A stretch of 64,000 nt of DNA from Cupriavidus sp. BIS7. Its GTDB lineage: Bacteria > Pseudomonadota > Gammaproteobacteria > Burkholderiales > Burkholderiaceae. The stretch is taken from assembly GCF_000292345.1 (NCBI RefSeq), contig NZ_ALOU01000002.1:62001-126000 (forward strand), read 5' to 3'. This document shows positions 27,561 to 36,006 of the stretch, piece by piece. Position 1 is the first letter of the stretch. Each line of letters starts with the position of its first letter. The notes beneath the pieces were generated by a model. The model was not told where the DNA came from, made no database searches, and worked only from the letters and a program-made list of their open reading frames with translations. The position numbers and the translations under genes are program-made.

Positions 27561-28505
27561 TCAAGCCGTCAGCGCAGCCCAGACCTTGTCCACAAGCTGC
27601 CGCTTGCGGCGCTGCTGGCCGCCGCGGCGGTCGTTGGCGTTGTCCGACGGACTCTCGCGATATAGCCGAATCTCCATGTCGATCGACTGGGGCAAGCCCC
27701 GCGCGGCGTCGGCGCGCACCAGCCGGCCGGCGGCCACGTCTTCGCGCACCGCACTCTCGGGCAGGAACGCCATACCGTGACCGGCCAGCGCCATGACCTT
27801 GAGCGCCTCGGCCATATCGGTCTCGTAACACTTGTCGAGCTTGAGCGTTTCCGTCGATTCGGCCAGCAGCATGTCCACCATGCGGCCCAGGAACGCATTG
27901 GGCGTGTAGCTCAGGTACGGCACCGGCTTCTTGTCGGTACCGGGCAGACGGAACAGTGGCCGGCCGGCCGGATCGGGCACGCTGTATGGCGACAGGCGCT
28001 CGGTGCCGAGCACCAGCATGTCGTAGTGGGCGGGATCGAGCTGGATGGCCTGGCGCGAATGGTGGTAGACCATGACGAGGTCACACCCGCCTTCCACGAG
28101 CATCAGCACGGCATCATGGACGTTCAGCGCACGCAGCCGGCACGGCAGCGTGCCGACCTTGCGCTCCACCGCCTTGAGCCACTCGGGGAAGAACGTCAGC
28201 GAAAGCGTATGCGGCACCGCGAATTCCAGCACCTGCGCGTTCGCCGACCGCTGGCCGCGCATCAGCGCCCGCGTCTCGCTGACTTGCGCCAGCATCGCCA
28301 GTGCCTGTTCGTAAAAGACCTTGCCGGCCGCCGTCAGGCTGGTCGGGTAGCTCGAACGGTCGATCAACTCGGTGCCGACCCACGCCTCTAGCGACTGGAT
28401 CCGGCGCGAGAACGCCGGCTGCGTGACGTGCCGCAGCTCCGCCGAGCGCGAGAAGCTGTGCGTCTCGGCCAGGCTGACGAAGTCTTCAAGCCATTTGATT
28501 TCCAT
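27561..28505 (-). CDS. LysR-family transcriptional regulator (HypT-like N-terminus)
   Basis: The 314-residue product has the HTH at residues ~1-60 (MEIKWLEDFVSLAETHSFSR, then RHVTQPAFSRRIQSLEAW) and a periplasmic-binding-like effector domain from ~90 on. The RHVTQPAFSRRI segment resembles the HypT/YjiE group, whose E. coli member answers hypochlorite through Met oxidation; similarity of function is not shown. The C-terminal ~30 residues are very basic (DRRGGQQRRKRQ). I chose the ATG at 28505. It may act on gdhA, whose promoter region holds an inverted repeat. Confidence 0.88.
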   Translation of the reverse strand: MEIKWLEDFVSLAETHSFSRSAELRHVTQPAFSRRIQSLEAWVGTELIDRSSYPTSLTAAGKVFYEQALAMLAQVSETRALMRGQRSANAQVLEFAVPHTLSLTFFPEWLKAVERKVGTLPCRLRALNVHDAVLMLVEGGCDLVMVYHHSRQAIQLDPAHYDMLVLGTERLSPYSVPDPAGRPLFRLPGTDKKPVPYLSYTPNAFLGRMVDMLLAESTETLKLDKCYETDMAEALKVMALAGHGMAFLPESAVREDVAAGRLVRADAARGLPQSIDMEIRLYRESPSDNANDRRGGQQRRKRQLVDKVWAALTA

Positions 28506-28682
28506 GGCGCGGATTATCGCCTGCCGTCGACCCTCGCGCACGATGCGCAAAATTATTCCCTTACGCTCGCAACCAATAGAACAGGATTACAATTTCCAAC
28601 CATTCCAGACCAAAATTTGCATGTCTGTGCTCGGAGGGCCCCCTTATGATGGCTGCCATAACACCACCAATACGAGTTCGCC

Positions 28683-29237
28683 ATGCAAACCTCCGCCCTC
28701 TGTGCCCGTTCAGGCACCCCGGAACCGTCGCTGCTGACGCCGTTCGCCGCCGGGATGGAAGCCACCCTGGCTCAAAGTGCGCGCCTGGTTGCCGCGGAAG
28801 TCGCCGCAAGCCTGCCCGATGCCGAGACGCTGCTGGCCAGCCTGCCGCCGGGTGCCCTGGAAGGCAGCCCGGAAACGTACACGCGCCATCTGGTCCATGC
28901 CGATCCGTTCGAGCGCTTTTCCGTCATGGTGCTGGTCTGGCGCCCGGGACAATTCAGCCCCGTCCACGGCCATCGCACCTGGTGCGCCTATCGCGTGCTG
29001 CGCGGCACGCTGGCCGAACGTCACTACCGCTGGGATCCGGCAAGCCGCACGGCGTCGCAAGTTGGCGCCGTAACGCGCGAGGCCGGCGACACGTTCAGCG
29101 TCCCGGCGGGCCTGCAACATATCCACTCCCTCGGGAATGCCAGCGATGCGGTGGCCGTATCGCTGCACATCTACGGCGTGGAAGCGGACCGCATCTCCAC
29201 CGGCGTCAACCTGCTGGTGGACACCGTCACAAGCTGA
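28683..29237 (+). CDS. Cysteine dioxygenase-family thiol dioxygenase
   Basis: The 184-residue cupin has the iron site of bacterial thiol dioxygenases: two His in SPVHGHRTWCAYRVLRG and the third in LQHIHSLGN. It would oxidise cysteine (or 3-mercaptopropionate) to the sulfinate with one non-heme Fe(II). The gene is transcribed away from the LysR gene and precedes an Lrp-type regulator by 60 bases, which suits control by amino-acid supply. The exact thiol substrate cannot be fixed from sequence. Confidence 0.85.
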   Translation: MQTSALCARSGTPEPSLLTPFAAGMEATLAQSARLVAAEVAASLPDAETLLASLPPGALEGSPETYTRHLVHADPFERFSVMVLVWRPGQFSPVHGHRTWCAYRVLRGTLAERHYRWDPASRTASQVGAVTREAGDTFSVPAGLQHIHSLGNASDAVAVSLHIYGVEADRISTGVNLLVDTVTS

Positions 29238-29297
29238 CACTCGCACCGCACGGGTGGCGGGTGTTCAGCGCGCTCTCACCCTTGACCGCGAGATCCC

Positions 29298-29756
29298 ATG
29301 GACCGCTATGACCGCCAGATCCTCGGCATCCTGCAAGAGGATGCCACCGTGCCCGTCGCCGAGATTGGCGAGCAGGTCGGACTGACATCCACGCCTTGCT
29401 GGCGGCGGGTACAAAAGCTGGAGGAATCCGGCGTCATCCGCAAGCGCGTTGCGCTGCTCGACCCAGCCAAACTGAATGTCGGCGTAACCGTCTTCGTCTC
29501 GGTCCGCACGAGCCAGCACAACGTGCAATGGCTGAAGGCCTTCCACGGGCTGGTGGCAACGATTCCCGAGGTCACCGAGTTCTACCGGATGGCGGGCGAC
29601 ACCGACTACCTGCTGCGCGTGGTGGTACCCGATATCGCCGCCTATGACGCCGTCTACAAGAAGCTGATCCAGGGCGCGGAGCTGGCCGACGTAAGTTCGA
29701 GCTTTGCGATGGAGCAGATCAAGTACACGACGGCGCTGCCGCTGGACTACGCGTAG
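29298..29756 (+). CDS. Lrp/AsnC-family transcriptional regulator
   Basis: The 152-residue product has the N-terminal HTH (VAEIGEQVGLTSTPCWRRVQKLEESGVI, residues ~18-45) and the C-terminal RAM/AsnC ligand domain (PEVTEFYRMAGDTDYLLRVVV). The family senses amino acids. It probably regulates the preceding thiol dioxygenase gene, and is transcribed in the same direction. A GGTCGCCC/GGGGCGACC hairpin without T run follows at 29767-29791. Confidence 0.92.
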   Translation: MDRYDRQILGILQEDATVPVAEIGEQVGLTSTPCWRRVQKLEESGVIRKRVALLDPAKLNVGVTVFVSVRTSQHNVQWLKAFHGLVATIPEVTEFYRMAGDTDYLLRVVVPDIAAYDAVYKKLIQGAELADVSSSFAMEQIKYTTALPLDYA

Positions 29757-29814
29757 CGGCAGCGCAGGTCGCCCATGCTCCCGGGGCGACCAACTCGGCT
29801 GGCTTACCGCCTGA

Positions 29815-32406
29815 TTAGCGCCTGTAACGCGTCGACATGACGCGCAGCAGTTCGCCGTTATCATCCCCCGAGAAATCGCTGGCGAATACGCCGCCAAGCT
29901 TGCCTGGCTCCTGGATCAGGTCGACCTTGCGCTGTACGACCGCGCGACTGTCCCAGGACCAGAACGTCCAGCCATCGTAGCGGAACGCACCCATTGACGT
30001 CGTGTCGACGTAGCTGCGATAGCCACGCAGACGCTTGATGTCCCGGTAGTCCTTGACATCGCTGCCGAACCGGCTCGCGGCACTGCGCCCATCCATCCGC
30101 AGCCCGTTCTGCCGGCCTCGCTGAACATCGGTCCAGCCATGGCCATGCATCGGTATGCCATAGACCTGTTTCACTTCCGGCACTCCGGCATCGCCCACGC
30201 GCTGCATGACGCCAGTCAGGCTCCGGTGACGCATGTCGGCCGCATTGCCCGGCGTCGCCCCGTTCGGCACGCGGATTGCACTGGCATGGCCAGTCGTCGC
30301 GTCGGCACCGACGGTGAAGTCATACGCATGCACGTTGATCCAGTTGAGCTCGGAGGCAATGGCGATCGCCGTCTTCCTACCGGGGAAGTCCTCGGCCGGG
30401 TTCATGCTCGCCGTCAACAGGTGATCGCCGCCCGCCGTGTCGATCGCATCGCGAAATGCCTTGACGAGTTCGAGATAGTCGCTCCACTCGATCGATTGCA
30501 CCGCGCCCTCGCGCACATTGGCCGTACGTGGTGCCAGCCATTCGAGGTTGATGCCATTGAAGACCCCTTTCGCCACGCCATTGCCGCCGGCGCTGCGCGG
30601 AATCGCCGGCAGGTTGCCTGCGATATAGCGATCGACGCAGCTTTCGGCCAGCGCCTTCCGTCCCGCCGCTGTACTTGCAGCCACGGCGAAAGCGGCATGC
30701 TTGCCCTCGCCACCGATCGAGATCAGCGTCTTCATGCGGTAAGCCTGCTTGAGTTTGCGCAGCTGATTGAAATTGCCGCGCAGCGGCGAGCGCGACGAAT
30801 TGTCACTGATCCGATCGACCGAATCCACGCCGATGAACAGCTTGCCATAGTCTGCGAACGCATCGGTCTCGCCTGCCGCGCACCGGTAGTGCCCGTCTGC
30901 GCCTGCCTGAATATCGGCATAGCCATAGTTCAGATACGAAAGGCTGCCTGCCGTGCCTGTTCGCCGCAGATCGCTGATCTTGAAGTTCCGGGCGTAGCCG
31001 CTTTCGCGCGTGTACGTGCCGCCGATCTGGCGAGTACCGGGCGCCAGGTGGACTCGTCGCGGCTCGGCGGCCGGCTCCGACCCGCCAGGTGTTTCCGGAT
31101 CCGCCGGCGTGACGGGGTCGTCCGGGTCCACAGGGTCGGGGGCCTTCGTGCCGCCTTCAATCTGCAGATCCACATCGAGGCTGAAGACACGATGCGCCTG
31201 ATCGGCGAGTGCACCTTCAGCGTTGCGCAACGCGACCTGGTGTGGCCGCACAGTGCGCAGCCGCATGGCGGCGGCAGGATCGCGCAGCGACTGGTTGTCT
31301 TCGTCCAGCAGTTCCAGCACAAGGAAGCCGATGCCATTGGCCCCAGGGCCCGGCAGCCGGCACGACGCCGCCACACGCTCGCCGGTCGCATCCTCCTGCG
31401 CGGCACGATAGGCGCGCAGCGTGAGTACCGTGTCATCGCCGCGATCGTCAAAGGCTTTCACGGCAAATTTGTCGAATCCGCCAGCAGGACAAGCGGACGT
31501 GCCTTGCTCCGGGCCCGACATGTTGGCGTAAGTGGTGGCATACCACGCCGTACGATTGCCGACAGGTGCCAGCGGCAGCACGACACGTCGCTTGTCCTTG
31601 TCAAATCCGATCGACTCCGAACGTGCGCTGCGATGGACGATGTCAACGCCCAGCGTCAATGCCTGCAGCACGGGCCGGTCGGCGAGATCCCCGCCGATCG
31701 CCTCAAGACGCAGCCGCTGCGTGGCCGGCGTGCGATAGCGTTGCCCCGGACGCAGCCCCTGATTGTCGGCCGGTTCATACCAGACCACGAGCGTGCCCGG
31801 GCCGGCGGGACCGCCGGATCCATCCATCTGAACACGCGCACCGTCATAGCCGGTACCTGTGGTATTGCGCTGCGCACGCAGCCGCACCGGTACCAGGCGG
31901 CCAGGCTGCGACGCCTGCTCTGCCATGACGTCAAGAAACGTGACCTGCCCCTCCACGGCCGGGCGCGCATCGTTTCGAGGCTGGCCCGGCCGGACGGCCA
32001 GGAAATGAACACTCGTGCGTGCGGACGGAATGACAACATGAACCCGTGGCTGCGGGTCCTGGCCCGCGGCAACGGCCACTTCGATGTCAGGATTCGCCTT
32101 TGGCGCCACGTACTCGCCCAGCTCGAACCACAACTGGGCGCTCGGACCACGTTTGTCGCCGGGATATACCGAGTACGGGAAGCCGGGGAACTGCCCCGGG
32201 TAGGCGTGGCGGTCATTGGACCAGACGCGGCCTCGATACGTGATACAGCTTTCAGCAGGATACGCGGCAGTGAATCGCCACGGCACCACATCCCGGCAGT
32301 CTGCCGGTGTAGCCGGGCGGGCGGCCGCGGCACTGCCAGTTGCCGATACAAGTGCAGCGAAGACCGCTGAGGAGATAGCGGCCTGGCGGAAGGGGTTCGC
32401 AATCAT
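29815..32406 (-). CDS. Exported GH18-fold protein with substituted catalytic motif
   Basis: The 863-residue product has a signal peptide (cleavage about residue 29), an N-terminal region of about 390 residues that I do not recognise, a Pro/Asp linker (about 422-448) and a C-terminal GH18-like barrel. The barrel has the SxGG strand (SIGGEG at 563), NWINVHAYDF and WSWDSRAVVQRKVDLI. But the catalytic DGxDxDxE motif reads NGINLEWL (617-624): the proton-donor Glu position is Leu and the Asp positions are Asn, Asn and Glu. It may bind chitin-like glycans without cleaving them. I chose the ATG at 32406. Confidence 0.8.
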   Translation of the reverse strand: MIANPFRQAAISSAVFAALVSATGSAAAARPATPADCRDVVPWRFTAAYPAESCITYRGRVWSNDRHAYPGQFPGFPYSVYPGDKRGPSAQLWFELGEYVAPKANPDIEVAVAAGQDPQPRVHVVIPSARTSVHFLAVRPGQPRNDARPAVEGQVTFLDVMAEQASQPGRLVPVRLRAQRNTTGTGYDGARVQMDGSGGPAGPGTLVVWYEPADNQGLRPGQRYRTPATQRLRLEAIGGDLADRPVLQALTLGVDIVHRSARSESIGFDKDKRRVVLPLAPVGNRTAWYATTYANMSGPEQGTSACPAGGFDKFAVKAFDDRGDDTVLTLRAYRAAQEDATGERVAASCRLPGPGANGIGFLVLELLDEDNQSLRDPAAAMRLRTVRPHQVALRNAEGALADQAHRVFSLDVDLQIEGGTKAPDPVDPDDPVTPADPETPGGSEPAAEPRRVHLAPGTRQIGGTYTRESGYARNFKISDLRRTGTAGSLSYLNYGYADIQAGADGHYRCAAGETDAFADYGKLFIGVDSVDRISDNSSRSPLRGNFNQLRKLKQAYRMKTLISIGGEGKHAAFAVAASTAAGRKALAESCVDRYIAGNLPAIPRSAGGNGVAKGVFNGINLEWLAPRTANVREGAVQSIEWSDYLELVKAFRDAIDTAGGDHLLTASMNPAEDFPGRKTAIAIASELNWINVHAYDFTVGADATTGHASAIRVPNGATPGNAADMRHRSLTGVMQRVGDAGVPEVKQVYGIPMHGHGWTDVQRGRQNGLRMDGRSAASRFGSDVKDYRDIKRLRGYRSYVDTTSMGAFRYDGWTFWSWDSRAVVQRKVDLIQEPGKLGGVFASDFSGDDNGELLRVMSTRYRR

Positions 32407-32411
32407 GGTCG

Positions 32412-32466
32412 GACCTAGAGTCGTTAAGGAAAGCGCCGGTATCAACCGGCGCCGAGACTCTAGGTC
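32412..32466. promoter_or_regulatory. Nested inverted repeat in the leader of the GH18-like gene
   Basis: Outer arms GACCTAGAGTC (32412-32422) and GACTCTAGGTC (32456-32466) pair perfectly over 11 bp. Inside lies a perfect 8-bp hairpin (32433-32440 with 32445-32452, loop ATCA). The structure ends five bases before the start codon at 32406, so it would cover the ribosome binding region of the mRNA; no clear Shine-Dalgarno sequence is visible there. Confidence 0.75.
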
Positions 32467-32644
32467 GAAGACTGGACGACGAATATCGCCCTATCGCCAA
32501 ATTCGGGAGCGTCTTAACTACGATCCATCAAACTGAGAAGTTTCCGAGATCATTGCGAATTTGTGCAACGATTTCCGCCCGGACGCATCTCGCCGGCCAT
32601 GCGGTTTTCGATCGCCACGAACCGCGTGCCGGCGCCCGACTCCG

Positions 32645-34537
32645 CTATGCATCCTGCGTGGCATCGCCCACGTCGATCGCCAGCGCATCGGCATCGGGCC
32701 CTCCCTGCGCGGCGTTGCGCGCCTGGATCTGCCACATCTCCGCGTAGTGGCCGTTCGCGCGCATCAGTTCGGCATGGGTGCCGCGCTCGATGATTCGGCC
32801 GCGATCCATGACCAGGATCTGGTCAGCGTGCACCACGGTTGAAAGCCTGTGCGCGATCAGCAGCGTGGTGCGGTTCTGCGCAAGCCGCATCAGTTCGGCC
32901 TGGATAGCCTGCTCGGTGCGAGAGTCCAGCGCCGACGTTGCTTCGTCGAACACCAGGATCGGCGGATTCTTGAGCAGCGTGCGCGCGATGGCCACGCGCT
33001 GCTTCTCGCCGCCGGACAGCTTCAGGCCGCGCTCGCCCACCGGCGTATCGTAGCCTTGCGGCAGTTCGCTGATAAAGCTGTCGATCTGCGCGGCACGCGC
33101 GGCGGCGATGACTTCCTCGTGCGTGGCCTCCGGGCGGCCATACGCGATGTTGTAGTAGATGCTGTCGTTGAACAGCACGGTGTCCTGCGGCACGATGCCG
33201 GTCGACGCGCGCAGGCTGGTCTGGCGGACCTTGCGGATATCCTGCCCATCGACCTCGATGCTGCCCTGCGTCACATCGTAGAAGCGGAACAGCAGCCGCG
33301 CGAGCGTCGATTTCCCGGAGCCGCTGTGCCCGACCACAGCCGTCGTCGTGCCCGCCGCGATCGTGAAATCGACATCATCGAGAATCACGCGGTTCTTCTC
33401 GTAGCCAAAGCCGACATGCCGGAAGCGCACCTCGGCGCCGTTGACGCGCAGCACAGGCGCGTCGGGGGCATCGGCCACCTCCTGTTCCGTGCCGAGCAGC
33501 ACGAACATGCGGTCCATGTCCGTGGTTGCCTGCTTGATCTCGCGATAGATCACGCCCAGGAAGTTGAGCGGGATATAGAGCTGGATCATCAGCGTGTTGA
33601 CCAGCACGAGGTCGCCCAGCGTGAGCTTGCCGGCAGCCACGCCAACCGTGGCGCGCCAGAGGATCAGGATCAGGCCCACGGCAATGATCGCCTGCTGGCC
33701 GAAGTTCAGCAGCGACAGCGAGTTCTGCGAACGAATCGCGGCCGTGCGGTAGGTGCGCAGGTTCTCGTCATACCGGCGCGCTTCGTACTCCTCGTTGCCG
33801 AAGTACTTCACGGTCTCGAAATTCAGCAGCGAATCGATCGCCTTCTGGTTGGCGCGCGAGTCAAGCTCGTTCATCTTGCGCCGGAAGTGGGTGCGCCACT
33901 CGGTGACGACGATCGTGAAGATGATGTAGCCAGTCAGCGCGCAAACCGTGATCGCGGCAAACCAGATGTCGTAGCGCACGACGAAGAAGCCGATCACGAG
34001 CGACATCTCCACCAGCGTGGGCAGGATGCTGTACAGCGAATAGGAGATCAGTGACTGGATGCCGCGCGTGCCGCGCTCGATGTCGCGGCTCATGCCGCCG
34101 GTCTGTCGTTCCAGATGAAAGCGCAACGACAGCGCGTGCAGATGACGAAACACCTGCAGCGCAATCTCGCGCACCGCGCTTTGCGTGACCTTCGAGAAGA
34201 GGATTTCGCGCAACTCGGTGAACAGCGTGCCCGAGAGCCGCAACAAGCCGTAGCCGACGATCAGCCCCACCGGCACCACCAGCAGCGCCGCTGGATTGCC
34301 AGGGGCGATGTTCATGCTGTCGACCAGCTTCTTCATCAGCACCGGCACGCCGAGGTTGGCGACTTTCGCCGCCACCAGGCAGGTCAGCGCCAGCATCACT
34401 CGCCACTTGTAATGCCAGACGTAGGGCAGCAGGTTGCGGACGGTCTGCCAGTCGCTGCGACGCGTACCGGCACCCTGGAACAGTGAATTGGCCGGCTCGG
34501 CGGGGGCGGGCTCGGCAGTCGTGGAAAAGCGGCGCAT
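32645..34537 (-). CDS. atmA: Atm1/HMT1-type ABC exporter
   Basis: The 630-residue half-transporter has an N-terminal membrane domain (six segments, about residues 45-330) and a nucleotide-binding domain with Walker [15 protein letters not shown], signature LKLSGGEKQRVAIARTLL and Walker B PILVFDEATSALDSRTE. The membrane part matches the mitochondrial ATM1 group, which exports glutathione-linked sulfur or metal species. Cupriavidus members called AtmA contribute to nickel and cobalt tolerance, so I use that symbol by family likeness. It diverges from the thioesterase gene with 88 bases between. Confidence 0.88.
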   Translation of the reverse strand: MRRFSTTAEPAPAEPANSLFQGAGTRRSDWQTVRNLLPYVWHYKWRVMLALTCLVAAKVANLGVPVLMKKLVDSMNIAPGNPAALLVVPVGLIVGYGLLRLSGTLFTELREILFSKVTQSAVREIALQVFRHLHALSLRFHLERQTGGMSRDIERGTRGIQSLISYSLYSILPTLVEMSLVIGFFVVRYDIWFAAITVCALTGYIIFTIVVTEWRTHFRRKMNELDSRANQKAIDSLLNFETVKYFGNEEYEARRYDENLRTYRTAAIRSQNSLSLLNFGQQAIIAVGLILILWRATVGVAAGKLTLGDLVLVNTLMIQLYIPLNFLGVIYREIKQATTDMDRMFVLLGTEQEVADAPDAPVLRVNGAEVRFRHVGFGYEKNRVILDDVDFTIAAGTTTAVVGHSGSGKSTLARLLFRFYDVTQGSIEVDGQDIRKVRQTSLRASTGIVPQDTVLFNDSIYYNIAYGRPEATHEEVIAAARAAQIDSFISELPQGYDTPVGERGLKLSGGEKQRVAIARTLLKNPPILVFDEATSALDSRTEQAIQAELMRLAQNRTTLLIAHRLSTVVHADQILVMDRGRIIERGTHAELMRANGHYAEMWQIQARNAAQGGPDADALAIDVGDATQDA

Positions 34538-34625
34538 ACGTTAGAATTTGGGCCAATGCCGCGATTGTCGCAGAGATCCGACAACCCGGCAGGCCACTGC
34601 ATCATCCGCCCCGGAAAGACCCGCC

Positions 34626-35030
34626 ATGACCGCCTCCAGCCCCATCTCCGAACTCCCTTCCGGCAAGAATCCCGCGCTGCGCGTGGTGCCGATGCCGGCC
34701 GACGCCAATGTGCACGGCGATGTATTCGGAGGCTGGATCATGTCGCAGGTCGACATCGCCGGATCGATCCCCGCCGTGGAGCGCGCGCAAGGCCGCGTGG
34801 CCACCGTGGCGGTGAACTCGTTCCTGTTCAAGTACCCGGTGTTTGTTGGCGACCTGGTCAGCTTCTATGCCGGCATCGTCAAGACCGGCCGCACGTCCAT
34901 CACCGTGTCGGTCGAGGTCTACGCGCAACGCATGCGCCACGCCAACGAGATCGTGAAAGTGACGGAAGCCACGCTGACTTACGTGGCCACCGATGAAAGC
35001 CGCCAGCCGAGGGTGCTGCCGGTGGTTTGA
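34626..35030 (+). CDS. Acyl-CoA thioesterase (YciA-like hotdog)
   Basis: The 134-residue hotdog protein has NVHGDVFGGWIMSQVDIAGSI with the catalytic Asp/His-region of YciA/BACH enzymes, then VATVAVNSFLFKYPVFVGDLV and YAQRMRHANEIVKVTEATLTYVA. It hydrolyses acyl-CoA to free acid and CoA. I chose the ATG at 34626; an in-frame start at 34548 would overlap the divergent promoter. It flanks the beta-oxidation genes but is on the opposite strand. Confidence 0.92.
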   Translation: MTASSPISELPSGKNPALRVVPMPADANVHGDVFGGWIMSQVDIAGSIPAVERAQGRVATVAVNSFLFKYPVFVGDLVSFYAGIVKTGRTSITVSVEVYAQRMRHANEIVKVTEATLTYVATDESRQPRVLPVV

Positions 35031-35048
35031 ATGGCGCGGTGTATTAAG

Positions 35049-35172
35049 CTCCCCTCTCCCATGCAATGGGAGAGGGGTTGGGGGAGAGGGCGTTGCGATT
35101 CAAATCGCGACATCGCATCTTGAGACGCCTGCCCTCTCCCCCGCCCCTCTCCCGCCATGCGGGAGAGGGGAG
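35049..35172. repeat. Double-hairpin palindromic repeat, copy A
   Basis: Two hairpins (CCCCTCTCCCATGCAATGGGAGAGGGG and CCCCTCTCCCGC-CAT-GCGGGAGAGGGG) sit at the ends and face each other across about 60 bases; the inner sides carry TTGGGGGAGAGGG and CCCTCTCCCCC. The element lies between two converging genes, 18 bases past one stop and 24 from the other. Related copies are at 40780-40906 and 60255-60380. Confidence 0.9.
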
Positions 35173-35196
35173 AACACCAACAGCGATGTAGTCACA

Positions 35197-35973
35197 TCAG
35201 TTGAACTTCGAAAAGTCCGGCTTCCGCTTTTCGAAGAACGCGGTGAAGGCCTCCTTGGCTTCCGGCGCCAGCAGCATGCGGCCGAACACCTCGCCCTCCT
35301 CGGCCATCTTCTTGTCCACGGCCGCCACATCGTCGCCCTTCATCAGCCGCTTGGTCTCACGCAACGACGACGCTGGCAGCGCTGCCAGCTTGGCCGCCTG
35401 CTGACGCACGTACGCCTGCAGTTCCGCCACCGGCAATACCTTCGTCACCAGGCCAATCGCATGAGCTTCCTGGGCGCTGAATGCCTCGCCGAGCAGCAGC
35501 TTCTCGGCGGCGCGCTGATAGCCGAGCATGCGCGGCAGCAGCAGGCTCGAAGCAGCCTCCGGGCACAGGCCCAGTTGCGCGAACGGCAGGGACAGCTTGG
35601 CCGTATCAGACGCGTAGACCAGGTCGCAATGCAGCAGCAGCGTGGTGCCGATGCCAACGGCCGCGCCGCTGACCGATGCCACCACCGGCTTCGTGGCATG
35701 GCTGATTGCATCGAGGAACTGGAACACCGGCGGCTTCGTGCCGTCGCTGCCTGGCGTCGGCGGACGCTTCATGAAGTCTTCCAGGTCGTTGCCGGCCGTA
35801 AAGACCTCGGGCTTGCCTTCGATCACGATCACGCGCACGGCGGCATCGGTTTCCGCGGCGCGCAGCGCGTCGGCCATGGTCTGGTACATGGCCGCGGTAA
35901 TCGCGTTCTTCCTGTCGATGCGATCGAAGCCAATGGTCAGTACGCCCTGGTCGATGCTGGTTGCAATACTCAT
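35197..35973 (-). CDS. Enoyl-CoA hydratase/isomerase-family protein
   Basis: The 258-residue crotonase-fold protein has oxyanion-hole segments (AGNDLEDF and SGAAVGIGTTLLLHCDLVYA) and FAQLGLCPEAASSLLLP. A single Glu in the LCPEAASS position matches Delta3-Delta2-enoyl-CoA isomerases (Eci2-like) more than hydratases, which use two Glu. It would let unsaturated acids enter beta-oxidation. It ends the minus-strand run acyl-CoA dehydrogenase-fadB-thiolase-DegV-this gene. Confidence 0.88.
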   Translation of the reverse strand: MSIATSIDQGVLTIGFDRIDRKNAITAAMYQTMADALRAAETDAAVRVIVIEGKPEVFTAGNDLEDFMKRPPTPGSDGTKPPVFQFLDAISHATKPVVASVSGAAVGIGTTLLLHCDLVYASDTAKLSLPFAQLGLCPEAASSLLLPRMLGYQRAAEKLLLGEAFSAQEAHAIGLVTKVLPVAELQAYVRQQAAKLAALPASSLRETKRLMKGDDVAAVDKKMAEEGEVFGRMLLAPEAKEAFTAFFEKRKPDFSKFN

Positions 35974-36006
35974 CTCTACCTCGTCTCCGTATAAGAACGA
36001 AACCGC

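Noticed and set aside
29767..29791. Terminator after the Lrp-type gene
   Set aside because: The GGTCGCCC/GGGGCGACC hairpin has no T run on either strand, so termination is not supported.
29815..32406. Active chitinase
   Set aside because: The catalytic Glu and Asp residues of the GH18 motif are replaced, so hydrolysis should not be claimed.
35049..35172. CRISPR array made of the repeated CCCCTCTCCC units
   Set aside because: Repeats are palindromic pairs in mirror orientation without regular unique spacers, and no cas genes are present.
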